Shown piece after piece: positions 35,961 to 44,320 of a stretch of DNA of 64,000 nt. The notes beneath the pieces are model-generated. The model was given only the letters and a program-made list of their open reading frames with translations. It was not told where the DNA came from and made no database searches. Source of the stretch: Mycobacterium ostraviense (GTDB lineage: Bacteria > Actinomycetota > Actinomycetes > Mycobacteriales > Mycobacteriaceae); NCBI RefSeq assembly GCF_002705925.1, contig NZ_NKRE01000001.1, positions 2,683,282 through 2,747,281 of the forward strand. The letters run 5' to 3'. Each line of letters starts with the position of its first letter. Positions within the stretch are counted from its first letter, which is position 1. The position numbers were made by a program, and so were the translations under genes.

Positions 35961-36875
35961 TCAGTCGGCATCGATCACCAGAATCCGGAACCGCTCGATG
36001 CTCTCCAGCACATGAGCGAGGCTGTCGCCGGGCAGCCTCACGTGCACCCAGGTAACGCCAAGGGCTGCAAGCTTTTCCAACCCGGACAGGTAGGCGTCGG
36101 CGTTGAAGCCGTCGTTCGCCGGGCTGCCCCCGTCGGCGTTGGTGAAAGTGATGTCGATTGCCGACCAGTCCCGGCCGGCCGCGTCGCAGTTGCGCCGTAA
36201 GTCCTCGATAGCGTCGGCAAGCCGGTCCACCGAGTCGATGGCCGCGGTACCCGCGGTCTGGGCCAGCCGCGCAGGGGCGGGGAACGGGCACCAGCCGTCA
36301 CCGTAGCGGGCGACGCGACGGCGGGCAGCCCGCGTGTTGCCACCGATCCAGATCGGCGGCGGACGCAGCGGTCTGGGATGCGCGGTGATACCACGCGCAG
36401 TGAAATGCCTTCCCGCAAAAGATATGTCATCGCTGCTCCACACCGCGCGGATGACCTGCAGCGCCTCCTCGAACAGCTCGGCACGCTCGTCGTAGTCGAC
36501 ACCCAGTGCCGCGAATTCCCGTTTCAGATATCCCACGCCGACCGCCAGCGTGAACCGGCCGCCGGACAGCAGGTCCAGCGTTGCGCCGGACTTGGCCACC
36601 AGGAACGGGTTTCGGTACGGCAGCACCACGATGTTGGGAATCAGGCGCAGCGTCGTGGTCCGTGCGGCGGCAAAACCCATGGCGACAAACGGATCCAACG
36701 CGTCATGGCCGCCCGCTTGAAGCCAGCGCTGCGACGGGGCCGGGTGGTCGGTGAAGCCGAACCCGTGAAAGCCGGCGTCTTCGGCCGCCGCGGCTATCTC
36801 CGCGATACTCGCCCCGGACAACAGCTCCGGATTGTAGGGATGACTGTGCATCGGGTGGGTGACGGCGAAGCGCAT
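35961..36875 (-). CDS. LLM-class F420-dependent oxidoreductase
   Basis: A 304-residue luciferase-like (beta/alpha)8 protein. Recognisable parts are MRFAVTHPMHSHPYNPELLS, DAGFHGFGFTDHPAPSQRWL, LDLLSGGRFTLAVGVGYLKR (typical GVGY/RE motif), PRPLRPPPIWIGGNTRAARR and a C-terminal WVHVRLPG. The subgroup uses F420 rather than FMN in mycobacteria. The substrate is unknown. ATG 36875 lies 4 bases from the thioesterase stop, so the two are one operon, downstream of the site at 37804. Confidence 0.88.
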   Translation of the reverse strand: MRFAVTHPMHSHPYNPELLSGASIAEIAAAAEDAGFHGFGFTDHPAPSQRWLQAGGHDALDPFVAMGFAAARTTTLRLIPNIVVLPYRNPFLVAKSGATLDLLSGGRFTLAVGVGYLKREFAALGVDYDERAELFEEALQVIRAVWSSDDISFAGRHFTARGITAHPRPLRPPPIWIGGNTRAARRRVARYGDGWCPFPAPARLAQTAGTAAIDSVDRLADAIEDLRRNCDAAGRDWSAIDITFTNADGGSPANDGFNADAYLSGLEKLAALGVTWVHVRLPGDSLAHVLESIERFRILVIDAD

Positions 36876-36879
36876 ACCG

Positions 36880-37761
36880 CTAGAACCGGGACCGGGCGTC
36901 GATCGCCGTGTCGGTGGTGCGCAGCGGCCGGATCATCGCCTCCTGGGCAAAGGAGGCGATGAGTCCGCCCTCCTCGGTGTGCACGGTGCCGCGGACGTAC
37001 GACATCCCGGCGCCGACCTGCGTGCTCTCGTGGGTGTAGAGCAACCAGCCGTCCCAGCGCACCGGTTCGTGAAAGGCCACCGAGATCGTCATCGGCGCGG
37101 TGGACACGGTCAGATGCGCCTGGCTGGTACCGATGCCCGGGTGCGCCCGCATGGTGGTCGAAATGCCCAGGTGGCCGGTGAAGTACGCAACCAGCGCCTT
37201 GGCCAGGTCGTCACGGGCCGGGATGGGGTCGTAGCGCAGCCACGCGTACAACTCGGGCGGTCCCACCTCGTCCGGACTGTTGACGTCCACCACGTCGACC
37301 AGTCGCAACTCGCGTCCGATCATCGGCATCTGCGAGGCGTTGGCGTCCGCGGGCGCCGCGACGCCGGGCCGCGGCAGGTGATGGCGGATCACGTCGCCGG
37401 TGGGGACGTCGACCAGGACCGTCATGGTGATGCAGCGCCGGCCGTCCTGCTGCGCCGAGACGACGGCGGTGGCGGTGGACCGGCCCTCGTGCACGACGTC
37501 GAGGAGCAGCTCGACCGGCGGACCGACCGCGACGGCGCGGGAAAACACCGCGTGCGCCGACCGCACCGACTTGCCGTGGAATCGCTTGGCGACGGCGACG
37601 ATTGCCTGTGCGAGCACCTGGGTGCCCTCCACCACCCGCCGGCCGTCCTGCCCGGCGATGCCGGTTTCGGCACTGAACCGATCGGTGCCCTGGGGCCGTA
37701 CCTCGAAGAGCTCGAGCAGCCGATCGACCGACCATTGGGCCTGTTCAGAATCTGTCGTCAA
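36880..37761 (-). CDS. TesB-like acyl-CoA thioesterase
   Basis: A 293-residue double-hot-dog thioesterase. The first half contains RRVVEGTQVLAQAIVAVAKR and KSVRSAHAVFSRAVAVGPPV. The second contains SISVAF-type strands and WLLYTHESTQVGAGMSYVRG (the catalytic region with T/S and Q), then IASFAQEAMIRP, the classic TesB end. It hydrolyses acyl-CoA. The start is TTG 37761 with AAGAGGTGA upstream; no ATG or GTG fits. A copy of the 27-bp site lies 43 bases before it, and a TetR gene is divergent. Confidence 0.85.
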   Translation of the reverse strand: MTTDSEQAQWSVDRLLELFEVRPQGTDRFSAETGIAGQDGRRVVEGTQVLAQAIVAVAKRFHGKSVRSAHAVFSRAVAVGPPVELLLDVVHEGRSTATAVVSAQQDGRRCITMTVLVDVPTGDVIRHHLPRPGVAAPADANASQMPMIGRELRLVDVVDVNSPDEVGPPELYAWLRYDPIPARDDLAKALVAYFTGHLGISTTMRAHPGIGTSQAHLTVSTAPMTISVAFHEPVRWDGWLLYTHESTQVGAGMSYVRGTVHTEEGGLIASFAQEAMIRPLRTTDTAIDARSRF

Positions 37762-37803
37762 CTGCGTTCACCTCTTGCTCGCGACGCCAACTCACGGCCC
37801 AGC

Positions 37804-37830
37804 GTGACACTTTGAGCCAAGTTTGTAAAG
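37804..37830. promoter_or_regulatory. 27-bp operator-like site, copy 2
   Basis: GTGACACTT-N9-TTTGTAAAG lies in the 148-base gap between the divergent thioesterase (start 37761) and TetR (start 37910) genes, 43 bases upstream of the thioesterase TTG. It has the same length and direction as copies 1 and 3. Confidence 0.6.
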
Positions 37831-37874
37831 GTTCTCAGGTGGCCTCGCGTCCGCGGGCCACCGGTCGAAACCAC

Positions 37875-37901
37875 GTGACACTTGGCCGATGTTTTGTAAA
37901 G
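37875..37901. promoter_or_regulatory. 27-bp operator-like site, copy 3, overlapping the TetR promoter
   Basis: GTGACACTT-N9-TTTGTAAAG ends 8 bases before the TetR ATG. GTGACA and TAAAGT (37897-37902) inside it also read as -35 and -10 boxes 16 bases apart, which would start the transcript at or next to the ATG. A bound repressor here would shut off its own gene. Confidence 0.6.
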
Positions 37902-37909
37902 TTTGAGGC

Positions 37910-38458
37910 ATGAGCCAGGCGTTTGGGGCAACAGCTGCGACCGAGACCGACAATTCGACCCGGCTGCGGATCCTGGCGGCCACCGCGGAGGTGCTCGGCC
38001 GCAGCGGCAAGACCAAGCTCAGCCTCTCGGAGGTCGCGGCCCAGGCCGGAGTATCGCGTCCGACCCTCTACCGCTGGTTCGCTTCCAAAGAGGAGTTGCT
38101 CTCCACATTTTCGCGCTACGAGCGCCAGAACTTCGAAAGCGGACTGGCCGACGCGACGGCCGGGCTCAAAGGCGTCGAAAGGCTGGATGCCGCACTGCGT
38201 TTCATCGTCGACTACCAGTACTCCTATTCGGGTGTCCGGATGGTCGATGTCGAACCGGAGTTGGTCATCGCGCAGATGTCCGGCGTGATACCCGAGATGC
38301 GTGACGGCTTGCAGCGGCTGCTTCCGGGCCCTAATGCCGCGGTGAAGGCAGCGACGGCAATCCGAGTCGCGATCTCGCACTACATCGTTCGAAGCGACGA
38401 CGCCGACCAGTTCCTGGCTCAGTTGCGCCATGCCGTCGGCATCAAGGGAGCCGACTGA
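37910..38458 (+). CDS. TetR-family regulator
   Basis: A 182-residue TetR regulator. The helix-turn-helix LSLSEVAAQAGVSRPTLYRW is at about residues 43-62, followed by FASKEELL. The C-terminal helical ligand domain is short and contains RMVDVEPELVIAQMSG. It is divergent from the thioesterase-LLM pair, and sites 2 and 3 lie in the gap. The simplest reading is an autoregulator controlling the local lipid/CoA genes in response to an acyl or acyl-CoA ligand; the ligand is unknown. Confidence 0.88.
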   Translation: MSQAFGATAATETDNSTRLRILAATAEVLGRSGKTKLSLSEVAAQAGVSRPTLYRWFASKEELLSTFSRYERQNFESGLADATAGLKGVERLDAALRFIVDYQYSYSGVRMVDVEPELVIAQMSGVIPEMRDGLQRLLPGPNAAVKAATAIRVAISHYIVRSDDADQFLAQLRHAVGIKGAD

Positions 38459-38482
38459 AACCTGCCGACCGGGCCTTTAATT

Positions 38483-39829
38483 TTAATCGAACAACACCGC
38501 CGCGTTGAGATAGCCGGTCGGGTCCAGCGCGGCCTTGAGGGTTCGCATGACGGCGATATCGGCGGGCTCCCGCGACATCCCCAGGTACCGGCGCTTGCGG
38601 CTGCCGACGCCGTGCTCCGAGCTGACGTTGCCGCCGCACTCGGCGATCAGTCCCATCAGCTCCGGATACAGCGCAGGTTCGCGGTCCGGCGGCAACCGCA
38701 GCACGTTGAGGTGCAGATTGCCCTCACCGATGTGGCCGAACAGCACCGGCAGCGCGTCGGCAACGTGAGCGTGGACCAGACTGACCGCATCCCGGGCAAA
38801 TCTGCCGATCGCCGGCAACGGCAGCGAAACGTCGACCTTCATCGGTGGCCCATAGCCGCCCAACACCTCGGCCAGCGCTTCCCGGGTACGCCACAACCGT
38901 TGCCGCGCAGCGCTATCCACGCCTACGGCCGGCTCGCCGCAGCGCCGCATCTCGCCGAGCAGCCCGGCGAGCCGATCGGTCTGATCGTGGTCGGCTGCCA
39001 GCTCCACCAGCAGCAGCCAGTCGCCCTCGACGGGAGCGGCCAGTCCCAGCTGCTCGCGGGTCAGCGCGGCGGCGCGGCCGTCGATCAATTCCAGTGCCGC
39101 GATTCCGTCCGCGTCGCGCAACACCCGTCCGGCATCGACCAGCGCGTCGAGGTCGGCGAACCCGCAGACCGCCGTCACCCGATGCGACGGAGCCGGATGC
39201 AGCCGCAGATCCAGCTCGGTGATGACGCCCAACGTGCCTTCGGCGCCGACGAACAGCGCCGGCAGGTCGTAGCCGGTGTTGTCGCGGCGCACCCGGCTGT
39301 GCCGGTGCAGCACCGAGCCATCGGGCAGTGCCACGTCTAGACCCAGCACCTGCTCGCTCATGTTGCCGTAGCGCACCGTACGCAGGCCGCCGGCGTTGGT
39401 AGCGGCCATCCCGCCGACGGTCGCGGAATCGCGAGCCGACAGGTCGACGCCGAACACCAGGCCCGCCGCCGTCGCGGCGTGTTGCACCGCCGCCAGCGTG
39501 GCCCCGGCGCCCGCCTCGACACGGCGTTCGAGGACGTCGACATCGCCTACCGCACAGAGTCTTTCGGTGGACAGCAGTACGTCGTCGTGTTGCGGAACGG
39601 TGCCGGCCACCAGGGAGGTGCGACCGCCTTGCACGGTGACGTAGGCCCCGGCGTCCCGGCATACCCGCAGCACCTCGGCGACCTGCTGGGCGCAGCCGGG
39701 CCGCACCAGCGCACTGGCCCGGCCCCGATAGCGGCCGGTGTGGTCGACGCTGCGCGCGGCGAGCACGTCGGCATCGGTGGTGACGTGGCTCGAACCGACG
39801 GCGGCGGTCAGGCCGCGCAGCATGCTCAT
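38483..39829 (-). CDS. FAD-linked oxidoreductase, glycolate/lactate oxidase type (Rv0161-like)
   Basis: A 448-residue flavoprotein of the VAO/GlcD family. The FAD-binding domain (FAD_binding_4) includes VTVQGGRTSLVAGTVP and SARDSATVGGMAATNAGGLR. The FAD-oxidase C-terminal domain has FGHIGEGNLHLNVLRL and SSEHGVGSRKRRYLGM, with the conserved histidines of the metal/substrate site. It should oxidise a 2-hydroxyacid. ATG 39829 is taken as the start. Length matches Rv0161 (449). Confidence 0.9.
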   Translation of the reverse strand: MSMLRGLTAAVGSSHVTTDADVLAARSVDHTGRYRGRASALVRPGCAQQVAEVLRVCRDAGAYVTVQGGRTSLVAGTVPQHDDVLLSTERLCAVGDVDVLERRVEAGAGATLAAVQHAATAAGLVFGVDLSARDSATVGGMAATNAGGLRTVRYGNMSEQVLGLDVALPDGSVLHRHSRVRRDNTGYDLPALFVGAEGTLGVITELDLRLHPAPSHRVTAVCGFADLDALVDAGRVLRDADGIAALELIDGRAAALTREQLGLAAPVEGDWLLLVELAADHDQTDRLAGLLGEMRRCGEPAVGVDSAARQRLWRTREALAEVLGGYGPPMKVDVSLPLPAIGRFARDAVSLVHAHVADALPVLFGHIGEGNLHLNVLRLPPDREPALYPELMGLIAECGGNVSSEHGVGSRKRRYLGMSREPADIAVMRTLKAALDPTGYLNAAVLFD

Positions 39830-39993
39830 GGCGCGTGCGAAGCCTCGTCAAGCGCCAGTCGACGGACGTTTCCGGCGCCGACGCGGACGACGCGAATCGC
39901 CATGGGGCTGCCCTCCGTCAAGCTGCGATGCTGTTACCGTTTCCAGACCGTAGTCCATCATCCGGCGGGCTCCGAACATCGCGTGGAGGGGCT

Positions 39994-40884
39994 GTGGCCG
40001 AACGCGAAGACGTCTATTTCACCTCCGGCGCCGACCGGATCAGCGCGTGGCTCTACCGCCCCACCGGCAGCGGTCCGTCGCCGCTGCTGGTCATGGCGCA
40101 CGGTCTGGGTGCGGTGCGCACCATGCGGTTGGACGCCTACGCCGAGCGGTTCAGGGCGGCCGGTTACGCCTGCCTGGTGTTCGACTACCGCAACTTCGGC
40201 GACAGCGAGGGCGAGCCCCGCCAACTGCTCGACATCGGTATGCAGCTTGCGGACTGGACGGCGGCGGTGGCCTATGCGCGCACCGTCGAGGGTATCGACC
40301 AGAGCCGAATCGGCTTGTGGGGCACGTCGTTTGGCGGCGGGCACGTCATCACCACGGCAGCCCGGGTGCCGGGTATCGCCGCCGTCGTGGCGCAGTGCCC
40401 GTTCACCGACGGCGTCGCCTCCGTCCGCGCGATCAACCCGGTGACGGTCGCGCGCCTCACCGCGCTGGCGCTGCGCGACGTCGTCGGCGCCGCGGCCGGA
40501 CGACCCCCGGTGCTCGTTCCCACCGTCGGCAAGCCCGGCGAGGTTGCGGTGATGACCGCCCCGGACGCCTACGACGGCTACCTCGAGCTGGTACCCGAGG
40601 GTGTGGAGTTGCGCAACGAGATCGCCGCCCGGATCGCGCTGCGGGTCCTCACCTATCGTCCAGGCCGGCTGGCCGCGAAGGTCCGCTGCCCCATCCTGTT
40701 CTGCGTGTGCGAGACCGACTCGGTGGCGCCCGCCGGCGCGACCCTACGTTACGCCGCCCAAGCTCCCTGCGGTGAGGTCAAGGTGTATCCCGAGGGGCAT
40801 TTCGCCATCTATGTCAACGACGCGTTCGAGCGCGCCGTCGCCGACCAGATCGCATTCCTGGACCAGCACCTGAAAGCTTGCTAG
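39994..40884 (+). CDS. Alpha/beta hydrolase
   Basis: A 296-residue alpha/beta hydrolase from GTG 39994, behind GGAGGGG. The catalytic Ser112 is in WGTSFGGGH, Asp242 in CETDSVAP and His269 in YPEGHFAIY, with HGLGAVRTMRLDAYAERF forming the oxyanion part. A longer open frame reaches 39835 but overlaps the divergent oxidoreductase and is not hydrolase-like. The family includes esterases and peptidase-like hydrolases; the substrate is unknown. I do not recall it at this place in H37Rv. Confidence 0.87.
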   Translation: MAEREDVYFTSGADRISAWLYRPTGSGPSPLLVMAHGLGAVRTMRLDAYAERFRAAGYACLVFDYRNFGDSEGEPRQLLDIGMQLADWTAAVAYARTVEGIDQSRIGLWGTSFGGGHVITTAARVPGIAAVVAQCPFTDGVASVRAINPVTVARLTALALRDVVGAAAGRPPVLVPTVGKPGEVAVMTAPDAYDGYLELVPEGVELRNEIAARIALRVLTYRPGRLAAKVRCPILFCVCETDSVAPAGATLRYAAQAPCGEVKVYPEGHFAIYVNDAFERAVADQIAFLDQHLKAC

Positions 40885-40921
40885 CCTCGCGCTTTCATGC
40901 CGTCCGATACGGGCAAACGCC

Positions 40922-40949
40922 AGACTTCCCGGCAAGACCGCTCTACCCT
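40922..40949 (+). promoter_or_regulatory. PE-PPE promoter module, copy 1
   Basis: AGACTT (40922-40927), 16 bases, TACCCT (40944-40949), about 78 bases before the PE ATG. The whole segment is similar to the one before the next PE gene. Confidence 0.45.
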
Positions 40950-41026
40950 CGGTAATTACCCAATACCCGCGGTTGCGGTTAGTTGCGGTGGGACAGGGCG
41001 GGGCCCGTTGGCGGGAAGGACGGGAG

Positions 41027-42535
41027 ATGTCGCATGTGTTTGCTGCCCCGGAGCTATTGGCGTCTGCCGCGACCGAAGTCGACGGTATCGCCGCGGCGGT
41101 AGGCGCGGCCAACGCGGTGGCTGCCGGACCGACGGCCAACCTGCTGGCAGCGGCCGGTGACGAGGTTTCGGCGGCTACGGCCGCGCTGTTCAATGCCTAC
41201 GCGCAGGAGTACCAGGCGGTCGTCAGGCAGGCTGCCGCGTTCCACCACGAGTTCACCCGAGCACTGGCCGCCGCGGCGGGTGCCTACGCCCAGGCCGAGG
41301 CCACCAACGCGGCTTTGCTGAACGGGGCTCTGACCGGGGCTCTGTCGAATGCGCGCACCGCGGTCACCGCACCGATCCAATCGTTGTTGACGAGCGCGGG
41401 GGTCGGCACCGGCGGAGCCAACGCGCTGACGACGGTTCCGGCCGCGGCCTCCCAGGTTGCGCTGATCATGGGCGGCACCGCAAACCCCGACCCCGACCCC
41501 ATCTACCTGAATCTCATCAACAACAGATACATTCAGCACCTCTTCCCCGGGGCCATCCCGAAGGCGCTCTTCACACCCGAGCAGTTCTGGCCGGTTACCC
41601 CCCAACTCGGCAACATGACCTTCAACCAATCCGTCGCCCAGGGTGTGACGGCGCTGAACAATGCCATCAATGCCCAAATAGCTCTGGGAAATAAGGTCAT
41701 CGCTTTCGGCTATTCGCAGAGCGCCACCATCGTCAACAACGAAATCAACGCGCTCATCGGGGCGGGCTCCCCCCATGCGAGCGACATCTCGTTCGTCATG
41801 ATCGGCAATCCCAATACGCCCGACGGCGGACTGCTGTCACGCTTCCCCGGCTTCTACATCCCGTTCCTGGATGTGTCGTTCAATGGCGCGACCCCGCCGA
41901 ACAGTCCTTATGCGACCACCATTTACACCGCCCAGTACGACGGCATCGCCAACGCCCCGCGATATCCGCTCAACATCTTGTCGGACATCAACGCCTTCAT
42001 GGGCTACTTCTACGTGCACAACACCTATCCGACGCTCCCGGCCAGCGAGATCGCCAACGCGGTGCCCTTGCCGACCTCTCCGGGCTACGCCGGCAACACC
42101 CAGTACTACATGCTGCTGACCCAAGACCTACCGCTGGTCCAGCCGATTCGCGACATTCCCTATGCCGGCCCGCCGATCGCCGACCTGTTCCAGCCACAGT
42201 TGCGGGTGCTCGTCGACCTGGGCTACGCCGACTACGGACCGAATTACGCGAACGTTCCGACCCCGGCCGGGCTGTTCTCGATTCCCAACCCGTTTGCCGT
42301 CGGCTACTACCTGGCCTTGGGAAGCTTGCAGGCGCCCTACGCCGCCGTGGTGGAAATCGGCGTGGAAGCCGGATTCTGGGGCCCGGAGTGGTTCCCGCAG
42401 GCTTATCCGTGGATTCCGTCCATCAATCCGGGGCTGCATTTCTATACCGGCCAGCCCGAGGTGACATTGCTGTCCCTGCTGAGCGGGGGCCTCGGGTCGC
42501 TGCTGCATGTGATTCCGCCGCCGGTCTTCGCGTGA
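41027..42535 (+). CDS. PE family protein with PE-PPE hydrolase domain (PE3/PE4-like, 1)
   Basis: A 502-residue protein, the length of PE4 (Rv0160c). PE domain: residues 1-100, with the ESX signal YAQAE at 87-91. A PE-PPE domain (PF08237) follows from about residue 145 (ALIMGGTANPDPDPIYLNLI) to about 380, with the nucleophile elbow GYSQSA and Ser230. The family is a serine alpha/beta hydrolase; some members are esterases. ATG 41027 follows GACGGGAG. It is the first of five rightward PE3/PE4-type genes. It is exported or surface-located by inference. Confidence 0.92.
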   Translation: MSHVFAAPELLASAATEVDGIAAAVGAANAVAAGPTANLLAAAGDEVSAATAALFNAYAQEYQAVVRQAAAFHHEFTRALAAAAGAYAQAEATNAALLNGALTGALSNARTAVTAPIQSLLTSAGVGTGGANALTTVPAAASQVALIMGGTANPDPDPIYLNLINNRYIQHLFPGAIPKALFTPEQFWPVTPQLGNMTFNQSVAQGVTALNNAINAQIALGNKVIAFGYSQSATIVNNEINALIGAGSPHASDISFVMIGNPNTPDGGLLSRFPGFYIPFLDVSFNGATPPNSPYATTIYTAQYDGIANAPRYPLNILSDINAFMGYFYVHNTYPTLPASEIANAVPLPTSPGYAGNTQYYMLLTQDLPLVQPIRDIPYAGPPIADLFQPQLRVLVDLGYADYGPNYANVPTPAGLFSIPNPFAVGYYLALGSLQAPYAAVVEIGVEAGFWGPEWFPQAYPWIPSINPGLHFYTGQPEVTLLSLLSGGLGSLLHVIPPPVFA

Positions 42536-42593
42536 GATGACGGCGCCGGGCCCGATCGGGACGAGTCCGCGTGGCCAAAAACGGGCAATCGCC

Positions 42594-42621
42594 GGACTTA
42601 CCGGCAGGACCGCCTTACCCT
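42594..42621 (+). promoter_or_regulatory. PE-PPE promoter module, copy 2
   Basis: GGACTT (42594-42599), 16 bases, TACCCT (42616-42621), 80 bases before the ATG. CGGACTTACCGGCAGGACC here matches the copy at 40922 at most positions. Confidence 0.45.
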
Positions 42622-42700
42622 CTGTTCATACCTGATACCCGCAGTCGCAGGCCCTCTCCGTGTTCGACCGGAAGGCGCCCGGTTTGCAAAGGACTTAGCG

Positions 42701-44185
42701 ATGTCGTATTTGCTTACTGCGCCAGAAATGGTGGCGACGGCCGCCACCGACCTGGACGTGATCGCGGCGGCGCTCCATGCGGCCAACGCGGCCGCGGCCG
42801 GCCCCACGACCGGGTTGCTGGCGGCGGCCGAAGACGAAGTGTCGAGGGCCGTCGCGACGCTGTTCGGCGCCTTCGGTCAGGAATATCAGGCTGTTGTCAC
42901 CCTGGCCGCCGAGTTTCACAGCGAGTTCACCCGGGCACTGGCCGCGGCGGCGAACGCCTACGCACAAGCCGAGGCCGCGGCAGCGAACGCGCTGAGCGCA
43001 TTCGACACGCAAGTCCATTCCCTGTTGGGCCCGCTGCTTCCCAACGCCGGGACCGGTGGCACCATCCCGCTGACTTCGATCGCCAGCCCAGCCACGCAAG
43101 TGGCCTTCATCATGGGCGGCACCGCTATCCCGTACCCCGACGCGATGTACGTGACAGGTGCTCAGACGCTGTTCATCCAGCCCCGTTTCCCCGGGGCCGT
43201 GTCGAACGTCCTGTACACGCCGGAGCAGGTCTGGCCGATCACGCTGAATCTCGGCAACCTGACCCTCGGCAGGTCCGTCGCTCAGGGTGTGGCTATCTTG
43301 AGCGACGCGGTCAATACGCAACTCAGCACCCTGGGGAACGGCGCCGTCGTGTTCGGCTACTCCCAGAGCGCCACGATTTCCACCATCGAAATACGCAATC
43401 TTATGAGCCAACCCGCTCCGCCGAGTCCCAGCGAGCTGGCCTTCGTGCTGACCGGTAACCCGAACAACCCCAACGGCGGGGTCCTGCAGCGCTTCAACGG
43501 CCTGTACCTCCCGATCCTGGATGTGCTGTTCAACGGTGCGACTCCGCCGGATTCGCCCTACCCGACCGTCATCTACTCGAACCAATACGACGGCGCCGCC
43601 AACTTCCCGCAATACCCGCTCAATCTCCTTGCGGACCTCAACGCCATCATCGGCGTTTTCGACGGTACCCATTTCTATGTCGGCCTAACGCCGGACCAGG
43701 TTGACAACGCGGTACTGCTGCCGACGTCCCCCGGCTACAACGGCAACACCCAGTACTACCTCGGTCTCACCCAGAACTTGCCGCTGACCAGCCTTATTCG
43801 TCCGATTCCCTATGTGGGGACCGCCCTTGCCGAACTGATCCAGCCGGACCTGCGGGTGCTCGTCGATTTGGGCTATTCCGACTACGGACCGGGCCTGAGC
43901 TATGCAGACATTCCCACCCCCGCCTCATTCCTGTCCGTTCCCAACCCGCTGGCCGTCAGCTACTACCTGGCCAAGGGCGCCGTGCAGGGAGTCCAAGCCA
44001 GCATGGTGAGTCTTGGGTGGTTACCGCCGTCCTACACGCCGACCGGGTATCCGTACGCTCCGTCGTTGGCCCCGGGCGTGAACTTCTTTCTGGGTCAGTC
44101 GAGCGTGACCGGGCTGTCGCTGCTAACCGGCGCGCTCGGCACCGCGGCCAAAGATCTGGGATGGATTCCGCCGTGGTGGTATTGA
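42701..44185 (+). CDS. PE family protein with PE-PPE hydrolase domain (PE3/PE4-like, 2)
   Basis: A 494-residue paralogue of the previous gene. The PE domain begins MSYLLTAPEMVATAATDLDV and has YAQAE at 87-91. The PE-PPE domain contains AFIMGGTAIPYPDAMYV and the elbow GYSQSA with Ser221. The C-terminus (LGTAAKDLGWIPPWWY) is shared with its neighbours in pattern. ATG 42701. The gap to the previous gene carries a copied promoter segment, so it arose by tandem duplication of gene plus promoter. Confidence 0.92.
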   Translation: MSYLLTAPEMVATAATDLDVIAAALHAANAAAAGPTTGLLAAAEDEVSRAVATLFGAFGQEYQAVVTLAAEFHSEFTRALAAAANAYAQAEAAAANALSAFDTQVHSLLGPLLPNAGTGGTIPLTSIASPATQVAFIMGGTAIPYPDAMYVTGAQTLFIQPRFPGAVSNVLYTPEQVWPITLNLGNLTLGRSVAQGVAILSDAVNTQLSTLGNGAVVFGYSQSATISTIEIRNLMSQPAPPSPSELAFVLTGNPNNPNGGVLQRFNGLYLPILDVLFNGATPPDSPYPTVIYSNQYDGAANFPQYPLNLLADLNAIIGVFDGTHFYVGLTPDQVDNAVLLPTSPGYNGNTQYYLGLTQNLPLTSLIRPIPYVGTALAELIQPDLRVLVDLGYSDYGPGLSYADIPTPASFLSVPNPLAVSYYLAKGAVQGVQASMVSLGWLPPSYTPTGYPYAPSLAPGVNFFLGQSSVTGLSLLTGALGTAAKDLGWIPPWWY

Positions 44186-44320
44186 TTTCGCCCATGCCGA
44201 GGCTTGCGCCTTGCTAAAATCACACTCTCGCTGACCAGGTGAAAACCCCCGTTTTCCAGTGCAAGAAAAGCTTGCTCGTCACCTCTTGGAAAACGCCGGA
44301 TTGTCAGGGGAGGACGTGCA

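Noticed and set aside
34179..37902. Reading the three 27-bp repeats simply as three ordinary SigA promoters
   Set aside because: Only copy 3 has a rightward gene at the right distance; copies 1 and 2 would fire into non-coding or antisense DNA. Conservation of the outer arms fits an operator better, though copy 3 may be both.
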